A stretch of DNA of 64,000 nt, from the NCBI GenBank assembly GCA_004794655.1, contig SMMW01000095.1:124001-188000 (forward strand), in the 5' to 3' direction. The stretch is from Marisa cornuarietis. Its lineage: Eukaryota > Mollusca > Gastropoda > Architaenioglossa > Ampullariidae. Both the position numbers and the translations under genes were made by a program. Below the pieces are notes generated by a model. The model did no database searches, had not been told where the DNA came from, and worked only from the letters and a program-made list of their open reading frames with translations. Of this stretch, positions 11,971 to 23,400 are shown piece by piece (within the stretch, counting starts at the first letter, position 1; every line of letters begins with the position of its first letter).

Positions 11971-12450
11971 GCAAAGGTAAATTAGATAAAATATTTACAT
12001 GTTGAATCTGACTTGAGAAAAATCTTAGTGTGTGAAAACACCTGTTTTAGGGAGTGCACGCATGTTTCTACCGACATTATTTTAAGCTGAGACGGTTAAT
12101 CGATTCTGTTCAACATACCTTTCGTCTCTGTTTCTTCTCTGTTGTCATTAATAATATATTGTCATTAATAATCTATTCCCATTGTTCCCTATTCTTCCGA
12201 TCTTTTATGTATTGTTGACTATTTTGTCGATAATGCATATCGCGTTATCATGACCGTCATTTTGTGCTTAATAATGGTATCGTCGTTAACATTATAATTA
12301 TATATATTACATTATTTTACAGGTGAAAACGAAAACATTCCTCAGGATAGATCATTTCACTCTTGTAAAGCTAGATATCAAGAGAACTGTTTCATTACGT
12401 ATTAACATTGTGGCTATAGTAGACACCAAAAATATAAACAACCGACTTAT
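10241..12450. repeat. AT-rich intergenic DNA with a (GT)n microsatellite
   Basis: I recognise no gene. A perfect (GT)n tract of about 80 bp lies at 11887-11966. The block around 10880-11080 is diverged but clearly similar to 20240-20440, including a purine-rich GA tract and the flank GACTAAACA, so these two stretches are copies of one ancestral segment. Confidence 0.55.
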
Positions 12451-12659
12451 CTCTCTGGCCGTTGAATCCTCTTTGTTGTGGGACTTGAGCAGGAAAACAG
12501 TCGAGGTGCAGACAAAGTGTCTTGTAAGTCCACCACCGATATACTGGTTGAAGTACCTGTCTCCAACCTCTTTAGAATAACTTGGGTACGAGCTGAGGTT
12601 TGAAGTCTCCGGCTGCTGCGAACAGTCCACTTTCTTCTCATTGGGCAGCAGGTTGATGA
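12451..12659 (-). pseudogene. Exon relic X, function unknown
   Basis: On the minus strand a strong acceptor (poly-T then AAATCAG) precedes a 209-nt open segment with a normal amino-acid mix, containing CSQQPETSNLSSYPSYSKEV and DRYFNQYIGGGLTRHFVC. At the other end, where a donor would be expected, the sequence is AGAG|ATAAGT, one base from a consensus GTAAGT. The donor seems to have been lost by G-to-A change. The segment is related to 17625-18602, where SYSK and a D-[RK]-Y motif also appear. It may be part of a third GT92-type gene (stem region) or another gene; I cannot tell which. Confidence 0.45.
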
Positions 12660-12844
12660 CTGATTTAAAAAAAATAACCACGACAAAGACCTGTCAGGAG
12701 GCATGTCACAGACAGGTCAGACTGTTGTGTTTCAAGCAACCGCCCTGATCGAGACAAAGATTGATGAAGACATAACAGAGAACCAGCAGTTGCCAGGTAT
12801 AATATTTTATGACTTGATGGCCGGTTTGTTCTTTTTTATGTGTG

Positions 12845-12845
<1 letters not shown>

Positions 12846-12910
<65 letters not shown>
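12846..12910. repeat. (GT)n microsatellite
   Basis: An uninterrupted GT run of about 65 bp. Confidence 0.95.
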
Positions 12911-12912
<2 letters not shown>

Positions 12913-14500
12913 GACGCACATTTTGCTGACGGGTTTTAGATATAATAAAGTTCAATATACATAGAATGTCCTTTTTTTCTCTCAAGACGGGTACTGCACA
13001 CTCAGTAAAATAACAATCCCATCATCATAGTGGAGACTACTTGTTACCCTTATCATGTATTGTCTATGTCATCAGTGCCGAGTCTCAATTCTTCGGTCAG
13101 CTAGCAAAGTCACTTGCCACAGGTGGAGGAGTGATGTGGATTTGTTTGGTTGTAAGAATGTTTGTGAGATTTTGTCGGGGGACTACCCGGGAGACATAAT
13201 AGTCTGCACAACATTTAAATTTCCTCCTGACAAATATTTGACCTGCATGGTCATTGTCACGTGTTTATTGACTATTTGATTATATTTCTGGAAAGTGTTT
13301 ATTTAAACTATAGGAAGTAGATTGTGGAAAGAGTGGGAAGGCAAGAAGATCGATTAAAAAACGTCAGTTAATTTAAAACCTTCGTTGCTTTCAAGATCAG
13401 TGTCTGTATAAGGTTAAAATTATAGCTTCCTACAGTATAGTAATTTTGTATGATAAATAATAGTAATATGTTTGAAATTCAGTTTGTGGGGATTTCATTC
13501 AATAACAATAATAAAAGAGGATGTAAGGGACCCACAATTAAAATAGTTTTAATAAATTGATGTGCATTGCTTTTGTCTGACAGCTTGTAAAATACTGTTG
13601 TAAGGACACTTTAAAGCATTTAAGGCATTCATATTTTAGGAAATAAAACTCGGTACACACTACTGTATTTTGTACCTTACAGGTGCAGGGACTAATACTC
13701 TCCGATCCTCTTTTCTTCAGGCTATGTTAAAAAATATCCGCGGCCTTTATATCAGCCATGCGTTAAATAGAGAGTAAAAACTTCTTAAAAATACAACAAC
13801 CACTCCTTTCACTAAATTCTGTACATTTTGATATAAACAATCAAATCAATGTCAGCTCATAAATCACACAAAATCAAAACTATACTACAGCTTTCTCGTC
13901 AGTACTTGTTTACACCTGACCAATTTAACGGTTGGACGCTATTATCCATGATGAGCTTTTGCTTTTCCATCCATTACTAACAGTTTGTCTTCCTTGTTTT
14001 TATTCATTTATCATGAACGATTGAGACTGATGGTCTAAAAGCATGCATTGATATCTAAGCAGCAGATGTGGTCAGTAAATAACAACAGGCCAGTATAAAC
14101 ATGTTCGTTATACAATGAAATCTTTTTTACAAGAGAATAGTGTGCTCCTTGCTGTTATCAAAACCACTATAGTGCACGCCATCTAGCGTATCGGCTGGTA
14201 TGATCGGTTACATGTAAAAGATAACGGTGAAAAAACGAGAATATTGTGTAAAGGGACAATGACAACAGCAATGAAATTTCTTTATGAACGAGGTGCTACG
14301 TTAAGTAAACCATCGTCTCTTAGAATGGAAGTATAATGTAAAAGAAATGCAAATAAAAACAATAAACTATCAAACATTTTATATATAATACTCACTTACA
14401 CGAAACAAATACCCTTAATTCTAACTATATCAGTACTGTCCAGACAACACTTGGTCTGAGAGAAATATGGATAAACCAGAAAAGCATAAACATATCAGGT
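12911..14500. other. No gene recognised
   Basis: AT-rich sequence with short open frames only. I saw no repeat structure or recognisable protein. Confidence 0.5.
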
Positions 14501-14529
14501 TATTGATTCAAGAAGAAAGTCAGTAGGTC

Positions 14530-14912
14530 CCTTCAGGACCGGTATATTCAGAATTGGACAGGAGAACTAGACTCCAAACAAGCTCAAATTATAGAATGTT
14601 TAAATCCTACTTTAAAATATTTTCCCCCAACCAAATCTCCCTGTAATAAAATTTAGGTCATGGAATAACCATTTTCCAGTGAATGAATGTAAGCAACCAG
14701 ATATCCCTAGAAGTGAAAGGTTCTGTAACCTCTGTGATACTAGGGATATAGGGAATGAATTCCATTATGTTTTTAATTGTACAAACCATGGTGACCAGGG
14801 TAAAAGTTATTTACCACTTTACTATATTCGCAACCCAAATGTCTATAACTTCCAGTCTTTATTAACTTCAAGAAATAAAAACATCCTCAGCAGACCAGCA
14901 GACTAGCTTGAT
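14530..14912 (+). mobile_element. LINE 3' fragment (C-terminal zinc-binding tail)
   Basis: The frame from 14679 encodes RFCNLCDTRDIGNEFHYVFN, then Cys, and later YIRNPNVYNFQSLLTSRNK. This C-x2-C...H...C pattern is the well-known C-terminal segment of a group of animal non-LTR retrotransposons, just after the reverse transcriptase. Upstream coding sequence with stops starts near 14530. No RT core is present, so this is a 5'-truncated, inactive fragment. Confidence 0.65.
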
Positions 14913-15252
14913 TTGCGAAGATATTACTAAGGATGGTGAACTAGATGAATTGATATAATGTGTATGTGTGTTTGTGTGTGAGTGGGTTTAAGTGAGATAT
15001 TGAATATTGGGATGGATGGGAGTGTGTTAATATGTACAGTACCCCTTGGAGGATAAAGAAATAGTAAAGAATACAGACTGTTTGTGAAGTTGTCAGGGAA
15101 GGGTTATTTCCCTTGGATATGTAGTTGGCGAGTGTGCGTGTTTGTGTGACCATGAACGTTGATCTACTGGACTGCTGACGAAATGCCGAGACCAACGCTT
15201 AGCCTCTTGCGAAGTTCTGAACCGCTAGTCTCGGCTAGCGGGATTCAATCCA

Positions 15253-15327
15253 ATTTCCGTTTCCGGAGACGCAGCACGATGATGGACGTAGATTCCATCG
15301 TCGTGCTGCGTCTCCGGAAACGGAAAT
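15253..15327. repeat. 34-bp inverted repeat (hairpin)
   Basis: The arms at 15253-15286 and 15294-15327 are reverse complements with a single mismatch and a 7-nt loop. The arms contain TTTCCGTTTCCGGAGACGCA. The hairpin lies inside the inverted-repeat element and truncates the THAP frame. Confidence 0.9.
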
Positions 15328-15523
15328 CGGACCGAATCCACTGGCCTTTAGCATGATTGAGAGCCGCTCGCCACTCGTCTTGCTCTTTTGATATACCTGG
15401 CCACGGAAGGCGAAAAAAACTTACACCAAAACATTTGTAACTTGCACAGTGGCATCCTTCCATGCTGCAGGAGTTACCACTTCCTGGCTGTTTATATTCT
15501 TTTACTGCTGCCATTGTTGTCAT
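15325..15523 (-). pseudogene. THAP-domain N-terminal fragment
   Basis: The minus-strand frame from the ATG at 15521-15523 encodes about 65 residues of a THAP-like zinc finger: a C-x4-C pair (SCSMEGC), the conserved VSFFRLP segment and a central EWRAALNHA helix. THAP domains need a further Cys and His near residue 60-80. Here the frame runs into the hairpin arm at 15294-15327 and loses homology before those residues, so the finger cannot be complete. It is most likely a transposase relic trapped in the non-autonomous element. Confidence 0.6.
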
Positions 15524-15633
15524 CGTTCGCTACCGGAAGCTGCTTTTTTCCGAGCCTCGTTCTCGCTGCTCTCCGACTTAATTGAAAAAAATCGTCTGCT
15601 GGCAGTCCAGTAGATCAGCGTTCATGGTGTGAC

Positions 15634-17600
15634 TATGCAGCTGTTGAAAGTAGTAACGAGAGTTCACCACGCGATTTGACTGGGTGAACGGGGGGAAGGG
15701 GGTTAAGGGTCCGAACGAACGTGGTTGGCGAGTGTGTGCGTTCGTGCAGCCGCTAAATGTAGTAAAGAGAGTTCACCACATGAGCTGACTGGGTGAAGGG
15801 GTAGTTAGGATTCCCAACGAAACCGCCGAGACGGTAGGTCTGGCTGTACTGGTGCGTTTACAGAGACCGGGAATCAGAAAACTAAGTTCCTTGCCTAGAC
15901 AAGGTAATATATTAAACTTTTTTCGAAATTCGTAATTTCAGTCAAGATTTTAATGCAGTGTACTAATAACTTGTTCGTAAGGAACTATAATTTCAAAAAA
16001 AGGAAAATAAATTGTCACTGGCGTTTTGGCACAGTACATAGAGTATCAGTAGACTAATTAAACCCCGAGTTACAGGAACTTCCCGGGGACCCACTAATAT
16101 ATGAAGTTGTGAGCGAGAAGTCCCTAGCGGCGGCTAGGCCCGAGAGCCTCCCCTGCACGCGGACCCACCCAGGAGTGACTAACTACAACAGGGAGGGACC
16201 GCTAAGACGAAGGTGTCGCCCTGGGGTCGGGTGAACCCTACAGTGCGTCTTGTGTCGGGCGTCCGGGGGACGGGAAGCAGCCCGTCGACGTCCTGACGAG
16301 TGTTACTTCGACCCGAGAGCTCGGAATAACAGATTGGAGTGAGTGTGCCAGCTACGGTGATCCGGGTGGAATATGTGACTTAGTGTGTTCGAGAGTCTGT
16401 ACGTGAACCAGTGCGCTCGACGTGTGTTTGAGTGGGAGCGTTCCGGACGCAGAGATTCGTCAGACTTTGTGTTAGCCGGGGCGCCACGGGCGGACTGTAA
16501 CAGTAAGTGTTTTCAAACTCACTATAATTTAATGGAGAGGCCAATTTACACTGGACCCAGTTCCAGGACGGTACTCCATTTTTTATAGTTCAAGACTGAA
16601 CAAGTTTATAACGTACTGTGGTGTGGTAATGACTGGTGAATGGGTGTTATGATTTTTCTGGCTATCTGAGCCAGCTTGGTTAAAATTGTATGTATGATTA
16701 TTATATGTCATCGCAGCTATTCTGCTTGTTGGTGTGTACGACCTGTTGTTGAATATTCACAAGAAAAACAGTAAGAGAAACAGTTGAAAAGGAACAAAAA
16801 CTAGACAACAAAGTAAAGAGCGAGCTCGATTAGTAAACAGAAGACGAGAAGCCCATTGGCAGGTCGTTGTGTTTTGTGTTGTTGGAATGCGCGTGTACAC
16901 CGTGTGTGTAGTGGTGACGTCAGTGAGCACACCGGTTGTGACAGAAGTAGAGAGAGAGAACAAGAGTGTGTTCACGTGTTTTAATTTACTTGACTACTTA
17001 TACGGGTATTCATGAAGAGCCTGAGAGAAGGTAAGAATGAGTGAAATACAAAGAATTTGTTTTGTTGTTATTTTGTTGTTTGTTTTTATATTAGCTGTCA
17101 TAAACCGACCAATGAGTGTTTGTATGTCAGTGAGAGATATTGTATATAAAGATCGGAGTGTGTGTGAATATGTATGAATATACTTTTAATATCTCAATAC
17201 AACTTAGAGGGTGACACTAAAAAATCTTGCAAACAGCCGCACTTAACAAATGGATGTACAAGCTGAGGAGGAATTCAACACAATTCCACTTGAGTGCCGT
17301 CGTCCTGATAAAAGATAAATGTAATAAGCTAAAAGAAGAAAATATGACGATGGGAAAAAACAGGTAGAAGGCAGAGAAGACTACTTGCAAAGAGAGTGAC
17401 AGCAAGCAGGTTCGAAGTTTTATGAATCTGTGCCTTGTTGACGGTAGGTGTACAGGTGGTTAGCTGTTTTATATATATTTACTAGTCAAAGTGAACAACA
17501 TTCTTGATAATATATTAGTTCAATGTCGCAATAATAGAATTGACGGGTCTGTCATTGAGTCATTAAAATCGGTGGCTGTAATAAACAAAAACAAAATAAA
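15634..17600. other. GC-rich block in intergenic DNA, no gene recognised
   Basis: From about 16075 to 16500 the sequence is markedly GC-rich compared with its surroundings (for example CCCGGGGACCC near 16083), with no long open frame. It ends near ACTGTAACAGTAAGT, where CAG|TAAGT only loosely resembles a splice donor. It could be a promoter or CpG island, a 5' untranslated exon or an LTR; the sequence does not decide. A TATA-like TGTATATAAAG lies near 17142. The remainder is AT-rich and unremarkable. Confidence 0.35.
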
Positions 17601-17624
17601 CTACAAACTTTACTAGCTAGCTGC

Positions 17625-18602
17625 TCAGTCCTTTAGCTCTGCGAGTGGAACAGGAAACCAGCCAAAGTTCAGACAAAGCATGTCCTGGAAATTTGCATCA
17701 CAGATATTGTGGATTAGGTACTTGTTGCCACAGATATTGTGGATTAGATACTTGTTGCCACAGATATTGTGGATTAGGTACTTGTTGCCACAGATATTGT
17801 GGATTAGATACTTGTTGCCACAGATATTGTGGATTAGGTACTTGTTGCCACAGATATTGTGGATTAGATACTTGTTGCCACAGATATTGTGGATTAGGTA
17901 CTTGTTGCCACATATATTGTGGATTAGGTACTTGTTGCCACAGATATTGTGGATTAGGTACTTGTTGCCACAGGTATTGTGGATTAGATACTTGTTGCCA
18001 CAGATATTGTGGATTAGGTACTTGTTGCCACAGATATTGTGGATAAGATACTTGTTGCCACAGATATTGTGGATTAGGTACTTGTTGCCACAGATATTGT
18101 GGATTAGGTACTTGTCGACACAGATATTGTGGATTAGATACTTGTTGCCACAGATATTGTGGATTAGGTACTTGTTGCCACAGATATTGTGGATTAGATA
18201 CTTGTTGCCACAGATATTGTGGATTAGGTACTTGTTGCCACAGATATTGTGGATTAGGTACTTGTCGACACAGATATTGTGGATTAGATACTTGTTGCCA
18301 CAGATATTGTGGATTAGGTACTTGTTGCCACAGATATTGTGGATTAGATACTTGTTGCCACAGATATTGTGGATTAGGTACTTGTTGCCACAGATATTGT
18401 GGATTAGATACTTGTTGCCACAGATATTGTGGATTAGGTACTTGTTGCCACATATATTGTGGATTAGGTACTTGTTGCCACAGGTATTGTGGATTAGGTA
18501 CTTGTCGACAATCACTTTGGAATAGCTGACGAGAATGCGCATCCGCCCGCTGCAACTATTTCCAAACCTTTTTGCCAATAGACTTGTCAGGAACCTTCTC
18601 AC
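17625..18602 (-). pseudogene. Exon relic X', expanded by an in-frame 10-residue repeat
   Basis: A single minus-strand frame of 325 codons starts in non-repeat sequence (CSGRMRILVSYSKVIVDKY), passes through 27 copies of a 10-residue unit (GNKYLIHNIC) and ends in 24 non-repeat residues before a stop. Both flanks are related to exon relic X at 12451-12659: SYSK and D-K-Y align with SYSK and D-R-Y, and the DNA just beyond the array aligns too (shared CTTTGTCTG then TTTCCTG). In the relic X frame the downstream flank reads into a stop, so the exon is probably dead. No functional product is claimed; the other two open frames across the array have no such flanking support. Confidence 0.5.
17701..18510. 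repeat. 30-bp minisatellite, 27 copies
   Basis: There are 27 tandem 30-bp units starting CAGATATTGTGGATTAG. Most neighbours alternate between GGTACTTG and GATACTTG, giving a 60-bp dimer. Three units carry TCGACA in place of TTGCCA (near 18115, 18265 and at the 3' end). Copies are otherwise almost identical, which points to recent expansion or homogenisation. Confidence 0.97.
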
Positions 18603-18799
18603 AAAGAGGTCAGACTGTTATGAACCAGGTGAACACCATGACAAAGGAAGTGAGAGATGGAGAACAGTAATGCAAACAGACCGACAACTGCAGTCGAGTA
18701 TAATGACTAGTGGCATCTTGAACCTAATGGTGATTAATGTGCAGGCAATATACAGCACAGATTACAGGTAAAATCGATTATTTACAGATTCACTCACAC

Positions 18800-18975
18800 A
18801 AAAGTCGATCGTTTTGATCACCTTGCTTCTGCCACATTTTCCGTTCTTCATCGCCTCCAGACCGCAGCAGGTCGTCTGGTGCTCCAGATGAATAAGACTG
18901 ACCACGTCGACTTTATCTCCTCTTCTCCACTGTCTCCCTGTTACAGACTCTTATCTACATATAAGATTTTTTTAT
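18800..18975 (+). mobile_element. CR1-like LINE fragment
   Basis: The plus strand reads LHRLQTAAGRLVLQMNKTDH, followed by SPLSPCYRLLSTYKI. This corresponds to the LQRVQNSAARLV...HVTPLLR segment seen in the intact CR1 copies at 34439 and 39370. It is short and decayed. Sequence to about 19200 may be further remnant but is not clear. Confidence 0.55.
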
Positions 18976-20525
18976 TTTTTTTTGCTATAAGTGTCTCCGT
19001 CGCTGGATTGTCTTTGCTATAAATTCATACAGACTGGACTGTCTTACTATAAATGCTTCTATCGCTGGATTGTCTTTGCTATAAATTTCTCCATCGTTGA
19101 GCTTTTAAACAATTTTCTTGATGGTTCGCCCTCCAGACCCAATCCTACTCATATCGCTCGGCGACTGATACACTACGACTCCAAACCCCACTCATCATGC
19201 AGTGGCATGTGAGTTTACTGATTCATTTGCCTTCAACGCGTTCCCTTTGCAGTTTTGCAGTTAAACTGTCACCAGCGCCTTGAACTAAACCCTCGGATTT
19301 GTGGGCTGTTAAAGTCCCATTAACTTTGCTTTGACTCGGACTTTGATACCTTGTAAAAAAAAAAACAGCCTGAACTGAATCTTTACACATCGCAGTAAAA
19401 TGTAATAACGTTTGTGATTAGAATCGGACTTCAAAGCAGCCATAGTGTGTGAAAAGCCCACAACCTGTTGAATGTACTGCGCTCTTCTCTCTCTGGGGTA
19501 GGCTGTAGCAAGCAATAAATTCACAGGTATAAAGAAGGTGCATTAGAAGTTTAGGTTTAAGTATCAGTCAGTAGGAGTAAAGGGATCGCCGGCCAGGCAA
19601 TACCATGCACTTTAACTAAAATGCGTCTGAAGCAAACAATTTTGAAGTCTTGTCAAAACTTTGAGTAAAACCGAACAAACCGAAGGAAAGACGAGAAATT
19701 AATAGATTAATTGTTGTTCAAACGCTATCGCTACTAAATAAACTTTTAAAGATCACTCATGCTAAATCTCACATGCAACTTGGCGGCTACTTTTGGACGA
19801 GTAAGAAAACAACAGAGTGAAGTGTTTGAGACGCTCAGGACAAAAGTCTACATATCGGAGATGACAGAAAACGACGGACTTTTTGTACTCTTGGTCCCAA
19901 CCTGCACAAGACTATGTTTGTGCCTGTTGATACACATCATTACCAACGGAAACATATTAAAGCATTGTTCAGTCATTTATTTGTCACAGAACAGAAATAC
20001 ATCGTTCGAATAGGAGTGTATTTATACAGCATGTTTACCTGGAAAATATTTCACGTCTTACACTCACAAACAATGTTTGCTTGACATTATATCAGTTTGA
20101 GTAACAACAACAAATAAACATTTCGTGGTCTTTCACTAAAGGGTTTAGCCCCACTTACAGATTCAAAGGCTTTTTAAGTAAGTGTCTGACCCAAGTTTGT
20201 TTTGCCTACTTGTGTCGGGATGAAACAATCAAACTTTTTTTGGTTCTTTAATCCCTATGTATAATCGTTAGTCAGAGCAGGAATTTAATAGTTCTCACAT
20301 AGCTCACATAGTAGTTGACCATGAAGAGAGTTGAAAGAGAAATATAGAGTGAGAAAGAGAGAGGAGCATAGACTAAACAGGTATTAGACTTGTAAGGTTC
20401 TGTTAAAATTGGATTTATAACAAGTTTTATTGATGTACGATTATAATTGTATGTAAGCCTTTGTCATATTCTGTAAATAGAAACTGCAGCTCTAATTCTT
20501 TACATAACATATAGTTAAATCACCG

Positions 20526-20575
<50 letters not shown>

Positions 20576-22033
20576 AATGCATACACAGACGCACGCATAC
20601 TCACACGCACGCACGTACACGCACAGGTAAACAAAATATGGATTTGCTGAAATATGAATGTATCAGTCAAGCAGCAAAGAAAAAAGGGCCCAGGCATGGG
20701 CTTGAAAGAATACAAATATTGTATTTAAAATCCAATGATGTGTGTCTAAATTGTGACCCTTGTGTTTAAAACGGACAGAAAGATATAGCGACACACACAA
20801 GAAAAAATGAACAATAATTGTGTTCTTTACTATCCTATCATAAAATTCTAGGAGATAAGTCAGCTTATTCAAGCTTAAAGCGTCGATCCCCCGACAGCTG
20901 ATGTCAAGTGGTGACAGACATAACCTCAATTCCTAGTTTGATCCCCCCCCCCAAACAAAAAAATGAAAACACTTAAATTATTTTTATAAAATATGCGAGA
21001 CTAAACTCGTCAGACCATAAACAAATCACTGAACTTGATACGGTTTAAAAATATATTGTCACAGATCGACTGTGCATGAGGATGAGACTTTAGTGAGTGT
21101 TCACGGGGAGGGAGAGAGAAGGAGCGAGTGGTGGAGCGGTGAAAGGGAGGAAGTTTCTTTCTTTTTTGGTTCCCATGAGATCGAAGAATGTAAAATATCA
21201 AGAATTCGAAGGGCGTGCGTAGAACACGTGGACCTTGTGTCGTGTCAGCTACCCTGCCGAGCCGAGGTAAAAATGTTCTATTTATGTATATTGGGTAAAT
21301 TCTTTTATATTAGTTTATGTGTATTGAGCTTCGTGCAACTCCATTATTGTTATTGTAACAGCCCACGAAATTTTGAGTAAGCGTCATGCTCGTGTGGAGG
21401 ACAGTATGAATGGAATATTAGATGAAAGATAAGTGCTAATAGGTAACATACAAGTTACAGGTCGCAGTTTGGGGAGTATATGTCATCCCCTCTCCATGTG
21501 GCGCAGAGGATAACACTTACGTGTCACACCACCTGCCGGAGTACAACACAAAGAGACCTTACAGCTCATCGTGTCCTGTGTTCCACTCTAAATGCCTCAA
21601 GGGGAATTCAGAGGAGCTTAGCCAGGTGTAGTCAGGGGTTTCTCAAACATGTGGTTGGTGACCTGGTGCGTCCATCGGTGTCAAGTATGAAAACACAACC
21701 ATGGATGATGTGATTCATACACATCTCTAGGTGAGATTTGGAGTATATGCATGTCCGTCTCTTCGAGCCGGAAATTATTCCACAGTTCAATCAGAGAATT
21801 ATAGTTTGGTAGCCCACAGTAAAGGGACTTAATGTAGCCGTGCCCGCTATTGTGTCAAGAGTGGTCAAACCTTTGTGGAGACTGTGAGTGGTATGCACGT
21901 GCAAAGGAGCGCCGCCTTCATCATATTTCATCATATAAACTCATGCAAACTTCCCGCAGTCAATATAAGTACATGAAGTATCATTCACAGCTATGTACAT
22001 AGTCTGAGCAGTAAGATTGTAAAAATGTTTATA
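18976..22033. other. No gene recognised; (AC)n microsatellite
   Basis: A perfect (AC)n tract lies at 20529-20573. The block at 20240-20440 resembles 10880-11080. A tRNA-like stretch near 21490-21550 (TGGCGCAGAGGATAAC) may be a worn SINE head but lacks a convincing B box. I recognise no coding sequence. Confidence 0.45.
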
Positions 22034-22196
22034 CTATAATCCAATTTTGCTGAGAACGTCCTTTACCCTAGGGACAAGTTCACTTTGAAATCTTGTGATG
22101 GACCTGTCAGTGATCTGCGTAGGATGGCAGTTGGGCCACCCGTGTGGGCACTTGCGATAATGGTGAATGACAGCTTGCTCTGGCGAAACTCGCATC
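22034..22196 (-). CDS. GT92 copy B, last exon
   Basis: The exon is 163 nt, with acceptor TTTCTTTGTAG and stop TAG at 22034-22036. It encodes MRVSPEQAVIHHYRKC and ends DVLSKIGL. It matches copy A's last exon in length and phase. It is intact by itself but lies downstream of the premature stop in the fourth exon. Confidence 0.75.
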
Positions 22197-22329
22197 CTAC
22201 AAAGAAATATTAACATTCGTAATACCAATATTTGATCTTTAATTTTAACATTCATAACAATACATATCAGAATAGCATTTTTTAGTTAAAGGGCATGACA
22301 TAGAGACAATGTACAGATGGAAATTTTGA

Positions 22330-23400
22330 GCTGTCTGTCAGTCTGTTGATGAGGTCTTTATTAGTGGCTGTCGTCTGAAAATTTTCGCATCACATCCGAA
22401 AGTCCCTCGTGCTGAACTTTGTTGAATACCTTTTTAGAGTCAATGAAGATGTGGTAGAGGTCCTGCTGATGCTGAAGATGTTTTTCTATAGATCTCCTCA
22501 ACTGTGCTTCTACGTGGTCTGAAGCCAGTCTGTTTTTCCGCCAGCAGTTCCTCGGCGGTGTTGCTGATATGGTTCTGTATGACCTTTAGCAAGACTTTGC
22601 TTGGGTGGGTGATGAGGCGTATGGTTCTGTATTCTGGCACTGTTAGCTGTTTCCTTTTTTTCGGGAGAGGTATGACTAGGTGACTCATTCCTCTTGCCAT
22701 GCCATCCTCTACGTCCCGACATTGGCTCTCAGTCCAGTTGTCTCTATAGGCGCCTGCATCCCTTTCTTGATGTGACAGTTCACTTTTTTGTGTTTAGTAG
22801 GGTTTGCTATTCTTTTCTCTCTTAAGGCCCTTCACCGGTCACAGAGACCTAGAATGTCATTTGTGACCCATGACTGTTTCTTATTCCTGTGTTGTCCTAG
22901 AACTTCCTGGGTTGATGATAGTAGCACCTCTTTGATGTTTAAAATGAGGGTGTCTACATCACGGTCCACCACGTTCAGTACTGAAAATTAACGTGAAGAC
23001 TTATGCAAAGTTTGGTTTTTGCAGCTTCTTCACATTAAACAAATTCTGGGGATGTTTTCGAGCCGCTTCGCTTTGAGCTTCAGATTCAGATTCGTAATAC
23101 CAAGGTCACGGTCGCTACCTAGGTCAGCGCCTGGGTAGGTCCTTGTCTGAGCCTCTTTGATGATTGGACGCGTCTCGGTAGCAAGATATAATCGATTTCG
23201 TTGTCCCCAAGCTTGAGGCTGCCGATAGGGAATGCGCCGTTGTTGATGTGGGCATCGACTGACTCAGTATATTGTCTCTTCTGCGTCGTATATCCATGGT
23301 CCTACCATTGAGCATTATACACGTGGAAGCGCCCATCTCCTCTCCAAGTAAACTGCAGCCGATGGGTCGCCCTGGTCACGAAACTTTAGGCACCGAGTCC
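22330..23400 (-). mobile_element. RTE-like LINE fragment, antisense
   Basis: Read on the minus strand, the block runs from the end of the endonuclease through the linker into the start of the reverse transcriptase. The clearest part encodes VIPLPKKRKQLTVPEYRTI, LLKVIQNHI and AEELLAEKQTGFRPRRST, which parallels the RTE-like element at 46691-50677 (IIPLPKKGNSKRCQNYRTI...). It has frameshifts and stops and lies in the last intron of GT92 copy B. Confidence 0.7.

Larger units (their letters stand above)
15151..15626. mobile_element. P-like inverted-repeat element carrying a THAP fragment
   Basis: This 476-bp element has about 26-bp terminal inverted repeats, CATGAACG[T/C]TGATCTACTG and onwards (15151-15176 and 15600-15626). 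The flanks show a 7-bp direct repeat GTGTGAC (15144-15150 and 15627-15633). The CATGA terminus recalls P elements, whose transposases begin with a THAP domain, and a THAP-like frame lies inside. P elements usually make 8-bp duplications, so the assignment is tentative. The element interrupts one copy of a tandem repeat whose second, uninterrupted copy starts with GTTGGCGAGTGTG at 15723; the first copy has that sequence at 15124. No full transposase is present. Confidence 0.72.

Noticed and set aside
17701..18510. CRISPR-like array
   Set aside because: Repeats are contiguous without unique spacers, in a eukaryotic genome; it is a minisatellite.
17680..18525. Other long frames across the 30-bp array (plus-strand ILWIRYLLPQ and minus-strand QVPNPQYLWQ repeats)
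   Set aside because: All come from the same 30-bp unit. Only the minus-strand frame with SYSK flanks has outside support.
21480..21713. SINE or tRNA-like unit
   Set aside because: An A-box-like stretch is present, but no convincing B box or tail was found.
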